Program-made: the position numbers and the translations under genes
From: Chaetoceros tenuissimus
Lineage: Eukaryota; Bacillariophyta; Thalassiosirophyceae; Chaetocerotales; Chaetocerotaceae
Direction: 5' to 3'
Assembly (NCBI GenBank): GCA_021927905.1
Contig: BLLK01000049.1
Span: 301,073 to 365,072, forward strand
DNA: 64,000 bases
Shown: piece after piece, positions 1 through 10,721 of the stretch
How positions within the stretch are numbered: position 1 is the stretch's first letter
How the letters are laid out: every line of letters begins with the position of its first letter
The notes under the pieces: generated by a model
The model's input: the letters and a program-made list of their open reading frames with translations, nothing else
What the model was told of the DNA's origin: nothing
Databases searched by the model: none

Positions 1-680
1 CATCGTTTCCAATGTGTGCAGTATCTGATCCATTTTCATTACATGGAGTGACGGAAGGTGCATTCGACCACTCGATATCACAATTAGGATTACCGCAGGT
101 AACTGGACAGTTCTCGTAAACATCTTGCTTCACGCAATACTTGTCCTGTCTGCTCTGATTAGTGTCTGGATTTGAGTTTTGCGTAAGCCATGAACACTTT
201 AGAAGGGTTACACCATCGCTTTCTTGGATGAACTCGAAAGTGGTGCTATCATTACATGCTTCAGTTGGTGCGCTAGACACATCAAGTCCACAAGAATTAC
301 AAGTTATCGGGCATACTTCTATTGCTGGTGGTACACCTCCGCTCGAATCTACTGTCACTGCACAAAAATTGGCAATATCAGCATCGTTTCCAATATTATT
401 ACAGGTTCTGAGTCTATCACCACCTACATGAGCAGAATCACCTCCATTTTCATTACATGGAGTGACGGAAGGTGCATTCGACCACTCAATGTCACAATTA
501 GGATTGCCACAGGTAACTGGACAGTTCTCGTAAACATCTTGTTTCACGCAATACTTGTCCTGTCTGTCTTGGTTAGTTTGTGGATCTGCATTTTTGGTCA
601 TCCATGAACAACCTTGCAAAGAGCCATTGCTCTCGAGGGTAAACTGGAAAGTACTACTATCAGCACAAACTTCTGGGCAT
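1..680 (-). repeat. Internal tandem repeat of ~414 bp in the Cys-rich exon
   Basis: The block from about 31 to 260 is repeated at about 445 to 680 with few differences. The period is about 414 bp, or 138 codons, so the frame is kept. Each copy encodes the same Cys-rich module (QDKYCVKQDVYENC, then PVTCGNPNCDIEWS). This is direct evidence of recent in-frame module duplication in the sulfatase tail. Confidence 0.8.
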
Positions 681-3600
681 GAGCCACATGTTTCTGCGCA
701 AACATCGGAAGCGGGTGGATTCCCTGCGACTGGGGCAGATGCAGTGCTTTTGCATGCTCTTTCTCTTTTTGCATCACTTGCATTATCACGCAACCATGCG
801 CAATTCTTCAATACTTCTTTGCCAGTGTTGTTGGTCTTGAAATAAAACTTGTCAGTTGGACTATCTTGACAAGTATATACAGAAGGTGCAGGAGAGACTG
901 TCGGAGATTTGGTTCCACAGACTTGACAAGTCAATTGGCAAGCATTGCGAAGTTCATCTTTCTTGTTGCAAAGCTTTGTAATTCTGTCATCATTCTTTTT
1001 ATTCAAAAGCGCAATTTTTATACACGTCTGTGCCATCACTTTTGGTTTTGAAATAGAAGTCAGCACTCGAGTCTTCGCATACAACCGGTGAGGAAGAAGG
1101 AGCTTTTGATACTGTCGGAGCAAGAGTAATACTCGAACTACATTCATCAAATGAATTCTCTAGATTGAAAATAGTATTATCCAAATGGCACTGTAAAGCT
1201 GTCTCCAAAGCATTTGACTATATAGATTTGCCGTTAGTTCAAAGATCCATGCGATTGTATAGTTTCGATATCAATCAATTGACTTACCAAATCAGGAGAA
1301 GAATTCCAGAGATTGACAGTATCTTCCTCGGGGCTATCAGAATCGCCAGTTACATAGTCTCTTGTTCCACCACACAAGTCAAATACGTTATCGCCTTCTG
1401 AAGCATAAGAAGTTCCATCTCCTTTCTTAAAAGTAGAGGAAATAGATTTATCTGTAATGGATAGGTATTTGTTGCAACCACATCGAACGGCACGATCTTT
1501 ATCCATCTCGAAGAAAATGCAACGGTCGTTCTTCCAATAGACTGCTTCATTTGCATCAATAATAGCAGTTTTCCAGGATTTTCCATCAATAACATAATCA
1601 GGAGTGATACCAGCAAAATCATACATGGTTGCTGCGATATCAAGATTTGTAACGGGAGCGTTGAATTGTAATCCAGCTGCAATCTGTGCTGGGTACGAAA
1701 TAAACTGCGGGATACGGATTCCTCCCTCATACAAAGTACTAAATTCACGGTTAGAGAACGAGTCGAACAATCTAAGAAACAAAGTCAAACGTAAAACTGA
1801 CCTTTTTGCAGCCATGCCATGATCTGTTTGGAAAAGAAAGATTGTATTATCGAGCTTTCCTGCTGTTTCCAAAGCTTTCAGCAGAGCGCCTACACTATCG
1901 TCAAGCCAGAGGCTTCCCCAATCATCTTCATCGGTACCTGCTCTATCCTTAATAGACTGTCTGTAGTCTGCACAGGTAATGACAGTGTATGTTGTTGAAT
2001 TAAAAGTCATTCCGTCGATCTTCGGTTCCTCATCAAGAGTACCTCCAGGAGTATCTAAACAAGTAAAATCATCCAAAGCAACAGTTCTGTGTGGGACAGT
2101 CGGATTGAAATACATGAAGAATGGCTTATCCGAAGTTTCATTGATAACTTCAATGGCTTCTTTGACAAGAACTTCCATGTTGTGAGAAAATGTTCCATCA
2201 GAAAAAGTGTTGCAGGTTCCAGCATTCGCGAGGCAGTCACTGAGATTCTCAACGTAGAGTGCTCCAACATGATCAAAACCGCAAGATTTCACCACATTTA
2301 CAGCATCTTCATAAAAGTATTCATCGGTACTGATTTTAAAAGGGTACAGATGCCACTTTCCCATATGGGCAGTTCTATACCCATTGCTTTGGAATGTAGC
2401 CGCCATATTTTCAACAGAACAATCATAAGTTTCACCATTTACATCGTAAAGTTTCGTAGTTGGAATCGATACATCAGCAATATCTTTATAAGTATCATTC
2501 GCATCGTAATTACTTTGAGCATTTTGGCGATTGTAAGCAGAACGTGATGGATATTTTCCAGTCAAGGTAGAGAATCGAGAAGTACCACATTTCGGAGAAG
2601 CAACATAGGCTTGCATCATCTGAACTCCACTTATACGTAGACCTTCAAGATTTGGAAGACCAAAGCTTGGTAGAGATGGTCTCTTTGCAGTATCTGGGGG
2701 ATTTGGTGGTGCAGCCCATTCATCAAAGAATTCGAGATCATCTGGTTGCATAATAATGATGTTTGGGCGATTTCCAGAATCCACAGGAGAAGAAGTTGGG
2801 GCACTGGTATCTGTTCCTTCCAATACACAGTCATCGTCCAAAATATAATCGCTACTATCAGTAACTTCTGTAAAGGACAAGGATCCGGAATAACATCCAA
2901 GAATATAATTCCATTGATTCACGGGAGATCCACTTGCTTCATCGACACAGTAATCTTTATTATTATCAACTTGTGCATGAGTTCTCACATGATATTGGTA
3001 ATTTCCATTGACGGATCGTCCATTACATTCATCCAATAATGCATCTGGGTCATCTACCGGTCCCATGATCGGAAAACCATCAAGGCTCCAGCCAATATGA
3101 TCTGTCTCGGTAAGCTCTGTCGAATTTTTGATAGACATTCCCGGTGCTGTGAATAAAGGGAATCATCAGTAAAAGTTTAATGAGCTGAGAAGCACAATAT
3201 GATCAACAATGTCTAAATTACTCACCATGCACATGCCAACCTGAGTTACCTCCAACATGTCCATACCAAAATTCTGCACCCTTGGAAACATTTTCAGGCG
3301 GTTCCACAGCATTTACGCTATCGGACTCCATAGGACCAAACGCAGGGACTCCATTTACCGCAAAGGCAATGGCTCCCCTCGGAGGGACTTCTAATTTTCT
3401 TGAAGATAATACTGGATTCAAGGGAATCTCCACTGCCCAATTCATAGTACATGGCTCTACATTGCTGGAGGATCGACTATTAGATACATCATGATCAGGT
3501 AATCCATTGGAAAGAATCACACGTTTCTGTCGCACTGGACATGTATAAATTTCAGCAAAGCTTGCGACTTGATTTCCATTCACATCTACAAAGTCATCTG

Positions 3601-3920
3601 GGTATTTCTTCTCTCCGGTTGTTCCTGCGAATCCAGATAGACTGTAATCGAATAAATGGGTAAGAAGAACAGGAAGAAGAATCGCTGGTTATACGTATTG
3701 GCATAGCATCAATCAGCCATTAGGAGCGACATGTCAAATAAAAACAAAGTAACGAAACGTACCAGACACCAGTAGATGGAAACGGAAAGTTGAATTTCAA
3801 GTCAGAGCATTTGTCTACTGGTCCAACACCTTGAGCATATACTTCATTGGAGAGCGCAGATAGCATTATCAATAAAGTAGATAAAGATACACCTAGTATA
3901 GAAATGAGAAAGCTCATCAT
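1..3920 (-). CDS. Secreted YHYH-sulfatase with Cys-rich C-terminal repeats (partial, frame-broken)
   Basis: Predicted secreted arylsulfatase-type hydrolase; the substrate is unknown, and sulfated polysaccharide is only a guess. I join five exons by GT-AG introns with matching phases: 3920-3763, 3641-3226, 3146-1802, 1738-1288, and 1190 to beyond the left edge. The first exon starts with Met-Met and a hydrophobic signal peptide. Next comes a YHYH-like region (GWHVHAPGM spans the second intron). The sulfatase domain has the metal-binding stretch IIIMQPDDLEF, the formylglycine-type motif CGTSRFSTLTGKYPSR (Thr where Pro is usual) and TDHGMAAK...STLYEGGIRIP. The last exon encodes Cys-rich modules (NCAWL..., TCGNPNCDIEW). 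Near 1000-1006 the frame shifts by one base beside T and A runs, giving an early stop at about 999, yet the shifted frame stays open to base 1 with conserved cysteines. Either a recent pseudogene or a sequence error. Confidence 0.8.
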
Positions 3921-5641
3921 GATGTTCTTGTTCTTCTTTCTGAATATAGATTCTTACTTGTAACTATGTAAATCAGTCAGCTTTGTTCTGTATTTCTCTA
4001 GTGATATAGTAATGCTTTCGCTATGATGAAGAAGTAAATTATGTGCAAAGATTTTGATGAGACGAAATAAAGGCAGATGAGAAGAGCAAAAGTGGGAAGG
4101 GTGGAATGTTGCGAAGCTTAATGAACGTTGAACATTGAAATTTTAGATTTTTCGAAGGTTCAGGATAAAGAATTTCTCCGAAAATATGTACATTTTAGGT
4201 AAATTTAGAGTAAAAGTCGCATCTCAGATATATTGATAAAGTTATTCCGCAAACTATGTCATCGCTTCGTTCGTGCGAAATGGAGAAGTCAAGTGAAAGG
4301 GAGAAGTGTGAATGCGAAGAGTATGAGGAATGTATTATGGTATTTTATGTATCCAAGTAGATGATTCTTCATTTTTTAAAGTAGAAAAATAGATGTACAA
4401 TGATTTGATCAAATTGGTAAGGATCGCGGATGAAATCGAATCGGTTTTGGCATTTGGCTAACTTGCGGCCGGCAACAAGGAATATCTATGCATTTTCGTT
4501 GAACACCCAGCCATAAGAAGCGAGTTTACTGCAAGTTTACACCATCCATCATTACAAAAGCGATCGACCTCGGCAGATTGAGATACAACTGGAAGCGGAC
4601 AATCATAATGTAAAAGAGGGGTTTTGAAGATTCAAAACAAGCAATATTCTCTCATAAAAAAAACTAATTACTACACTCACAAGCAAGCAAATCCAATGAT
4701 GACACTTTTTAGTCATGATTCAAGAAGGTACTGTAACTAAAATGTTAAAGCTAGATACTGAAGATATCCCATCATACTGATGAGTATTAAAATAAAATAT
4801 TACCATCGTTGTGAATTTCATTTTATCATGAGCAACTAAAAATAGGAAAAAAGTGGAAGAGTCAGCAAGGCAGCTAGCTAGCAACATGTTTGATTGTTTG
4901 ACACATTGTAGTAATTCAATTATTTTCTTTTGATTATATTTATGTATTTATTTTTATAAAGGAGATGATCAGGAGATGATACATAGCGCATGAAACATGA
5001 AATTTTACATACCATAGATTGTTCCAAAAATCTCAAAAGTATCTGCTAGTTCACACATAACGCACTTTTAACAGTTTTCAGAAAATCAATTACGCACTTC
5101 AATGTAGGATGACAAATGGAATGACACTCGAATAGCCTGATTGTAAGTTAGCTGTCTTACACAAGGACTTGACACCCTTAAGTCTTACTTGTATTTTAAT
5201 TGGCTCTCCTTGCAATAATAAACTTTATCCTTGAGAAGCTTACGTACTTGAAGACGATTCTTATGTGGCATAGTTCTCAGGACGGAGATGCATCTTCCCG
5301 ACTTTTTGTGGCTGTGATTTCTTTCCTATGATAACAATACTACTCAGTGCATCCAACACCAGCCAACACCGTGGTACTGTAGCTCCTCTTGGACTTATTG
5401 AATAACACAGTAAAGAACACTTCTTCTTCTTTACTTCAGCTTTGAAAATCTTTTATCAAAAGACTGAATCTAGAGTAGAATATAGCTAAAGATAGCCCGA
5501 GAACTCCTTCACACATAAAAGACTCACTACAACACAAGAAAAGGCCTCTTCAAGAACATATTGAATAGCAACACCATTATTTGAGACAAACTATCACTTA
5601 CATTACACTTGTATATATATATATTATTCAAAACACACAGT
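3921..5641. other. Intergenic, no gene seen
   Basis: About 1.7 kb of AT-rich sequence between divergent genes. It should contain both promoters. I see no convincing coding frame, RNA gene or repeat. Confidence 0.6.
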
Positions 5642-7147
5642 ATGTCGATTCCTGAACCAAAAGCGGGATACATGTGGATTCCCTATTCCACCGACATGAC
5701 GTTATGGCAAACCATTGCTTCGTCGCAAATCACAACCTCGTCCATGTCCATAATAGCATCTCTAGCAATCATCACATCCATTATAAAAACAAACTCACTC
5801 AAGACACCCTATGCTCGACTCATATTCTCACTATCGATAGCGGACGTGCTACATTCCGTGCCATTCATGCTAGGGCCTTTTATACCGCCCAAAACATTTC
5901 ATCCCGCTGAATGGGCCATTGGAAATTATACAAGCTGTAGAGTATTTGGAATCATGGGACAGATTGGTGCCATTTTGAGTATATTACACTATACCCTACT
6001 CTCATTCTATTACGTGTGTAAAATTGCACACAAATTGTCCGATCAACAGTTTGAAGTCCGTTACGAGCGGAAACTCCGTTTATTGATTTATGTATTTCTA
6101 GTGGTCTATGTACCCATTTCACTATCGATTACATGGGGTGGACCTGATCGCAATGGATTCTATTGTACCATGACCAACGTCATGAAGGCCGATTGTAATG
6201 AGGATCTGGGTGCTTGTCAATGGGATGTGAGGCGTATCAAATCTGCCACGAGGTTGGCGCTCTTTTATGGTTGTCTAGTCTGTGCCGTCTTTTTGACAAC
6301 CCTTTTTTGTATGGGGTTGATTATTTATCATGCCATTATGCGTGATCGGGTCTATCGACAACTTCAACCTTCGAACTTGACGACAAGAAACACAAACAGT
6401 AATACGCAAGTCAGCAATGAACGAACGAGTCAAGCTTCTTCCGTAACAGCACACAGTATCATGGCCAAGAATCTACGCATTCTCTATCTCCGTCAAACCT
6501 TTTTGCAAGGTTTTCTATTCTGCTTCAGTTTTATATTTTGTTACATTCCATTTCTGATTTATATTCTAATTATATTCCGGGATAATACAGCTACCGTGTC
6601 TCAAGCGCATTTATTCGCCATCTCAACCTTTCAACCACTATCGGGTATCCTAAATATATTGATTTATACCCGACCCGCCATTGTACATTTAAGAAGATTG
6701 TTTCCAGATTATACATGGATCAAAGCTTTTGTCACTGTGTTAAAGAGTGGTGGAGAGGTACCGCATGGATTACGAAGTAGTGCTTTACAAAACAATACCG
6801 GTGAGAATAATCCATCGGTGGTGATTCAATCCATTCCTTATGGCGTAATTAATCCCTCCATGGAAAATTCTTCCAATTTGAATTCCGTCAATGCGGAGAA
6901 TTTGGGAAGTATGTTTTCGAGGACCGAAGGTGATGAATGTTATCGTAGTCAGCAGAAATGGTCGTATGTACGAGAAAGTGGTGCTGCCATGTTGTTTAGT
7001 ATTAACGAAGCTGATTTCTTTTCATATGCAAGTGAAGAAAAGTTTGATGATGATCATTTGAGTTATGATGATGTGATTGATGAAGATACCGGTGATACCA
7101 CTAATGTATCCCGAGCTAGTCAGGGAAATGGAAATGGAAATCATTAA
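5642..7147 (+). CDS. 7TM GPCR-like receptor
   Basis: A 501-residue seven-helix protein of the rhodopsin-like fold, probably a plasma-membrane receptor with unknown ligand. Helices lie near residues 25-48, 58-80, 97-123, 146-164, 203-229, 295-318 and 328-350. Cys99 before helix 3 and Cys175 in the second outer loop could form the usual disulfide. Helix 2 carries LSIADVLHS, like the class A LxxAD motif; helix 7 ends LNILIYTRP, in the place of NPxxY; no DRY motif follows helix 3. A Ser/Thr/Asn-rich third inner loop and a long acidic tail flank the last helices. I chose the ATG giving MSIPEPKAGY; an in-frame TTG 33 bases upstream is less likely. Two paralogues lie in the window (9029 and 45699), sharing the IYTRP end and a following VVLGSGG/VLKSGG motif or similar. 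Confidence 0.8.
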   Translation: MSIPEPKAGYMWIPYSTDMTLWQTIASSQITTSSMSIIASLAIITSIIKTNSLKTPYARLIFSLSIADVLHSVPFMLGPFIPPKTFHPAEWAIGNYTSCRVFGIMGQIGAILSILHYTLLSFYYVCKIAHKLSDQQFEVRYERKLRLLIYVFLVVYVPISLSITWGGPDRNGFYCTMTNVMKADCNEDLGACQWDVRRIKSATRLALFYGCLVCAVFLTTLFCMGLIIYHAIMRDRVYRQLQPSNLTTRNTNSNTQVSNERTSQASSVTAHSIMAKNLRILYLRQTFLQGFLFCFSFIFCYIPFLIYILIIFRDNTATVSQAHLFAISTFQPLSGILNILIYTRPAIVHLRRLFPDYTWIKAFVTVLKSGGEVPHGLRSSALQNNTGENNPSVVIQSIPYGVINPSMENSSNLNSVNAENLGSMFSRTEGDECYRSQQKWSYVRESGAAMLFSINEADFFSYASEEKFDDDHLSYDDVIDEDTGDTTNVSRASQGNGNGNH

Positions 7148-7426
7148 TTGATGAAAATTGCTTGATAATATACATTTTAGTTTGCTAATGTTAATAGTGA
7201 ATAACACATGATTATTCCATTATTACCTTGTATTACTCGATTATCTTGTAGATTTATTTGGTCCATCGGATTTGTTGCACAGTTGTGAAACGTAGCTCTT
7301 TCTGTCATTCAAACAATACATATTCCTTCACCCTATTCATTCAAAATACATATTTCATCGCTCCATTCATTCCAAGCTCACTCCGCTACGCTTCTCACTA
7401 CGCTCCGCTCCATTCACTCCTCTCAA

Positions 7427-8587
7427 TTAACTCCCACCACCAACATATGCTTCATCCAAAGGACCAGACTCCGCCAACGCCAAAGATTTCCCATCCTCTG
7501 TACCAAAAACACCTTGATAAACAGGTAACAACGCCGCAAATGCATTCTGTCGAAATTTAGTATCATAAACATACTGAGAATTAATAGGTGCACCAGGTCG
7601 ATGATCATGATCCTCCTCCAATGCCCATTGCAACCAATAATTTGCAATCTTTTCTCTAATATTTTTCACAGCTTCAACATTCCCAGCAGTACAAGGCATG
7701 GTAATACAATGATACAAAGGACCCGTAGTCTTTTGTTCAAATTCATTGTCAGGGGTAGTATTCACAGTCGCCCCTTCTAACGAATTGCAAAATGCTTGAA
7801 TATCATTGACAACCATCTCCGTCCCAAAATCACTTTCAAATTCTTTACGATTACCGGAATATTCAAACGCTGCTCTACCGAGTGTATCAGGCCCAGGATA
7901 ATTTCCAGCAGCATCTTTAAGTTCATAAGCTCCATATGCTCTTGGTCGAAAATCAAGTGTAAACTCCATCATTGAGTCTTTTACCACAACTCTGGAAAGT
8001 AAATGAGGTACAGAAGTCAAGGGACCATTGAATATAGTCAAACTTGATAACTTTGAGTCGACATTTACATTCGCGAGCCATGCAATGTTGGCTGGACCTG
8101 GTGCATCTCTTCCATCGAGTGATGCTGGTGAATTATCAATGGAAGCGTTTTGGAATGATAAATCTGTCTTTGGGGATAGGTCTGGGATGGCTGCTGCGAT
8201 TTTGTCGACTGTTAAAGTTTGTGACTGTTGGAGTGTTGAGATTGCTTGTGTTGGGTCTGCTGTTCCTGCTACTGCTACTGGTGTTGGTTGTGTCTGTACT
8301 GGCTGTGTTTGTACTGGAGGAGGTACGACAGGTGCAACAGATTGTACAGCAGGAGGAGGAGGAGTCTGTTGATAAGCTGCTGGTGGTTGTGGTACAGCAG
8401 GAGGAGGAGGAGAATAAGAAGGAGGAGGAGTCTGTTGAGGCTGTCCTTGATTACTCAATGAATCAAGATATCCACTTTTCAAAAGTGTAGAAGAAGAAGA
8501 AGTGACGATCCCATTTTTATGAGGAATGACAAAGGAATGAGAAACACTCAAACTGGCAAGTAAAACTGATGCAACTGTCAACTTCAT
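7427..8587 (-). CDS. Plastid-targeted protein, possibly RCCR-like
   Basis: A 386-residue protein whose N-terminus looks like a bipartite plastid presequence of the diatom type: a signal peptide (about residues 1-18) ending SVSHSF, with Phe at the predicted cleavage, then a Ser/Thr-rich transit region. Residues 45-110 are a Pro/Gln/Val-rich linker with repeated PPPP and QTQP units. The folded part (about 150-370) includes PHLLSRVVVKDSMMEFTLDF followed by RPRAYGAYEL. That order resembles red chlorophyll catabolite reductase, a ferredoxin-dependent bilin reductase relative, but I see no decisive residue and the match is from memory. It is convergent with the receptor gene at 5642. A plastid-lumen or stroma location is inferred. 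The function should be treated as unproven. Confidence 0.75.
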   Translation of the reverse strand: MKLTVASVLLASLSVSHSFVIPHKNGIVTSSSSTLLKSGYLDSLSNQGQPQQTPPPSYSPPPPAVPQPPAAYQQTPPPPAVQSVAPVVPPPVQTQPVQTQPTPVAVAGTADPTQAISTLQQSQTLTVDKIAAAIPDLSPKTDLSFQNASIDNSPASLDGRDAPGPANIAWLANVNVDSKLSSLTIFNGPLTSVPHLLSRVVVKDSMMEFTLDFRPRAYGAYELKDAAGNYPGPDTLGRAAFEYSGNRKEFESDFGTEMVVNDIQAFCNSLEGATVNTTPDNEFEQKTTGPLYHCITMPCTAGNVEAVKNIREKIANYWLQWALEEDHDHRPGAPINSQYVYDTKFRQNAFAALLPVYQGVFGTEDGKSLALAESGPLDEAYVGGGS

Positions 8588-9028
8588 TTTTGAAAATGTT
8601 GTAATGAAGTGAAAAGAGTACTCTCTCTAATGAGTATTCTAATATCTAAGAAGAAGAGATGCTGTTGATTGTATCTTTCCATCTTTCTTGTCTCGAACGT
8701 CAGTCTTTTTTCATCGACGTTGATTTTTGATTTTTGGGCAACCAAATTTTGAAACTCGGGAGAAAAATAAAAATACGGTTGACCCGAAAATCAAAAATGT
8801 ACACGTCATAAGTCAATTCGTTCAATCTTGTACCAGATAAAGTATGTACGATGGACATTTCTGCTTTTACGTACCAGCAGTACGGGACCACCAGCTCCAT
8901 CCAAAACACAACTGAAACGACGCCGCTTGAAGTTCTAAACAACAAGAGAAGCATCAAGTCAGTGAATCTCTAACATTCATTTACAATTCAGCATCTCTTA
9001 TCTCTCTACTCAAACAAAACTAAACAAA
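8588..9028. other. Divergent intergenic region
   Basis: This 441-bp spacer must hold the promoters of the plastid-protein gene (-) and the receptor gene at 9029 (+). An open frame on the minus strand inside it lacks any family resemblance and is not counted as a gene. Confidence 0.5.
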
Positions 9029-9386
9029 ATGAATAAATCAATTCTAGCAGCCAACATTGTAAGAATGCTAATGGCATCAATATCCCTAACAGCATCATCT
9101 ACAATCGTACACTCGATACGACACTCCACAAAGGGATTGCAATCACCCTCCTATTCACGAATCATATTTGGACTTTCCATAGGAGACATTATACAATCAT
9201 CTTCTATAATAATCAATCCATTTGTCATTCCCAAGAAAGCTGTTGATTCAAGTATGGCGATTGGAAATACTATATCTTGTAATCTTGGAGGCTACTGTAT
9301 TTTTCTAGGGATTGCAATTACAATTTTCTATTTATTATTTTTAATGTATTTCTTTTTCAAGAGGGTTGTTAGAAATGTTGCTTCGA

Positions 9387-9783
9387 ATAGGGGGAAGGGT
9401 TAGCTCAGTTGGTAGAGCAGTCATCTTCATGGTGAAAGGTTGTGGGTTCAGGTCCCACCCACTCCCCTTGTTCAAGCCTGGACATGCTTGAACAACCTGC
9501 AGTGTGCACGTATGTGTTTGTACGTACGTACATGCTGCAACCAACAAGATTTCTTAAAATCTATTCTGTCCCCCTCCTTGTCCCAGGAGGGTGCGCACAA
9601 CAAAATTTGAGACATATGAAGAGGCGAGGTGGTTTTCACAATACGGGAAGTTGGCTTTCCCCTAGCCACAGAGAAAAAAAAAGAAAAACACTATCAATTG
9701 TCATCCACCTTCGGGCCGATGTAATGAAATTGATGCTATCCAATAATATAGTGATTAATATCAGTAAAGATTTCCAATTTAAT
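9387..9783 (+). mobile_element. tRNA-headed SINE-like retroposon insertion
   Basis: A 397-bp insert with a tRNA-like head at its left end, a tRNA-unrelated body, an internal A-rich tract (about 9672-9690) and an AT-rich right end. It is bounded by exact 18-bp direct repeats, TTAGAAATGTTGCTTCGA. A hairpin (9468-9495, TTGTTCAAGC paired with GCTTGAACAA) follows the head. A tRNA-derived head with an internal Pol III promoter plus a long target-site duplication is the usual signature of a SINE moved by LINE machinery. The right end is not a clean poly(A), so the partner LINE tail is unknown. I noticed no second copy in this window. Confidence 0.85.
9391..9467 (+). tRNA. tRNA-like head of the SINE, probably not a working tRNA
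   Basis: The 77 bases have a perfect A-box (TAGCTCAGTTGG, 9401-9412), a near-perfect B-box (GGTTCAGGTCC, 9445-9455), a five-pair T stem (GTGGG/CCCAC) and an acceptor that pairs at GGGGA/TCCCC but then mismatches. The anticodon stem TCATC/GGTGA closes a loop of only five bases, TTCAT, so the anticodon cannot be assigned with confidence. This decay fits a SINE promoter head better than a functional tRNA gene. Confidence 0.65.
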
Positions 9784-10721
9784 TTAGAAATGTTGCTTCG
9801 ATAAAGTTTGCTAAAAGGGAGGAAAAATATTTACATTTTGTAGTTTGGTTATTGGCGTTTGCGGTTCCGACTTTGCCTCTTATAAAAAGAGAATTCAATC
9901 CGGCGAAACTTGAGGGGGCGGGATGTATGCTCAATTCCTTTCCTCATGGTTGTGGTGGAGATGTGAATAGTGAAGATTATGTAGAGTGTACACGGGGAAA
10001 AGATTATAAACAGACTAGTATGATTTTTGGAGGAATCATTGGTGTGATTATTTTCATCTTATTGGGAAGCATCACTTGGCATGTTTACTCGATTGAAAAG
10101 ACTCTTGTTTCTTCTGGAGCAGTACAGGAAAAGGAACAATCGGAAGAACTACAAAGTAACACCACACCCAAAACCAATGAAGATTTTCAAGAAGATCATG
10201 ATGGCGCAGCAAACAAGGAAACGACACCCAAGAAAAGAAAATCATTGACTCGCAATGCCATTCAACAATCTTTACTCTACATTATAGCATTCATCATCAC
10301 ATACGCGGCACCATTTATATCCGTCTCAAGGGTAAAAGTTATGGATTCACACATTGGTATATTTATATTGTGGTTGAATTCGATGATATTTCCTATATTT
10401 GGAATATTCTTGATTTTAATTTATACCAGGCCCAAAGTACAGATATTGCAACAGAAATTTCCAAAAGCTTCTTGGTGGCTTTGTTTTACGGTTGTTTTGG
10501 GGTCTGGTGGGGATGTTCCACCTGCTCATGAGCTGGAACCTTCGGGTTTGCCAATCATGTCGGGAGAAGATTTGGGAATGGGGTCTCATCATGCACTAAG
10601 TATGTCGGGTGTAGATGATGAGGATGTTTCGTATGAGGATATGAAGAGTTCCATGATTTCGCTATGTCAGGATGATGCTTGGAGTCATGTGAGTAGCAGT
10701 GGTGGCTTTTCTGACGAGTAG

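Larger units (their letters stand above)
9369..9801 (+). repeat. 18-bp target-site duplication around the SINE
   Basis: TTAGAAATGTTGCTTCGA is present at 9369-9386 and again, unchanged, at 9784-9801. In the receptor frame both copies read RNVAS. Their perfect identity suggests a young insertion. Confidence 0.9.
9029..10721 (+). pseudogene. 7TM GPCR-like gene split by a SINE-like insertion
   Basis: A paralogue of the receptor at 5642. The first part encodes helices 1-3 (SPSYSRIIFGLSIGDIIQSS in helix 2, then AIGNTISCNLGG matching AIGNYTSCRVFG of the paralogue). The second part encodes helices 4-7, with LILIYTRPKVQILQQKFP near the end and an acidic tail. Between them lies an inserted block, 9387-9783, followed by a second copy of 18 bp that precede it. 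Without the insert and one 18-bp copy, the span is 1278 bases, an exact multiple of three, and reads straight from RNVAS into IKFAKREEKY with no stop. With the insert, the first frame ends at 9403, just inside the insert. The coding parts show no other damage, so the insertion is probably recent. The insert does not begin with GT, so splicing is unlikely. Confidence 0.9.

Noticed and set aside
5609-5641. Upstream extension of the receptor gene from TTG
   Set aside because: TTG start and low-complexity TATATA sequence; the ATG at 5642 has the expected context and N-terminus.
7290-7420. CATTCATT and CTACGCTCCGCTCC repeats as a CRISPR-like array
   Set aside because: Short irregular low-complexity DNA between convergent genes in a eukaryotic genome, with no unit-spacer order.
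8320-8440. GGAGGAGGAGG and CTGTTG tracts as a microsatellite
   Set aside because: They are the coding DNA of the Pro/Gln-rich linker of the plastid protein on the other strand.
9391-9467. A functional tRNA gene
   Set aside because: The anticodon loop is five bases and the acceptor stem has mismatches; its place at the head of a target-site-flanked insert fits a SINE better.
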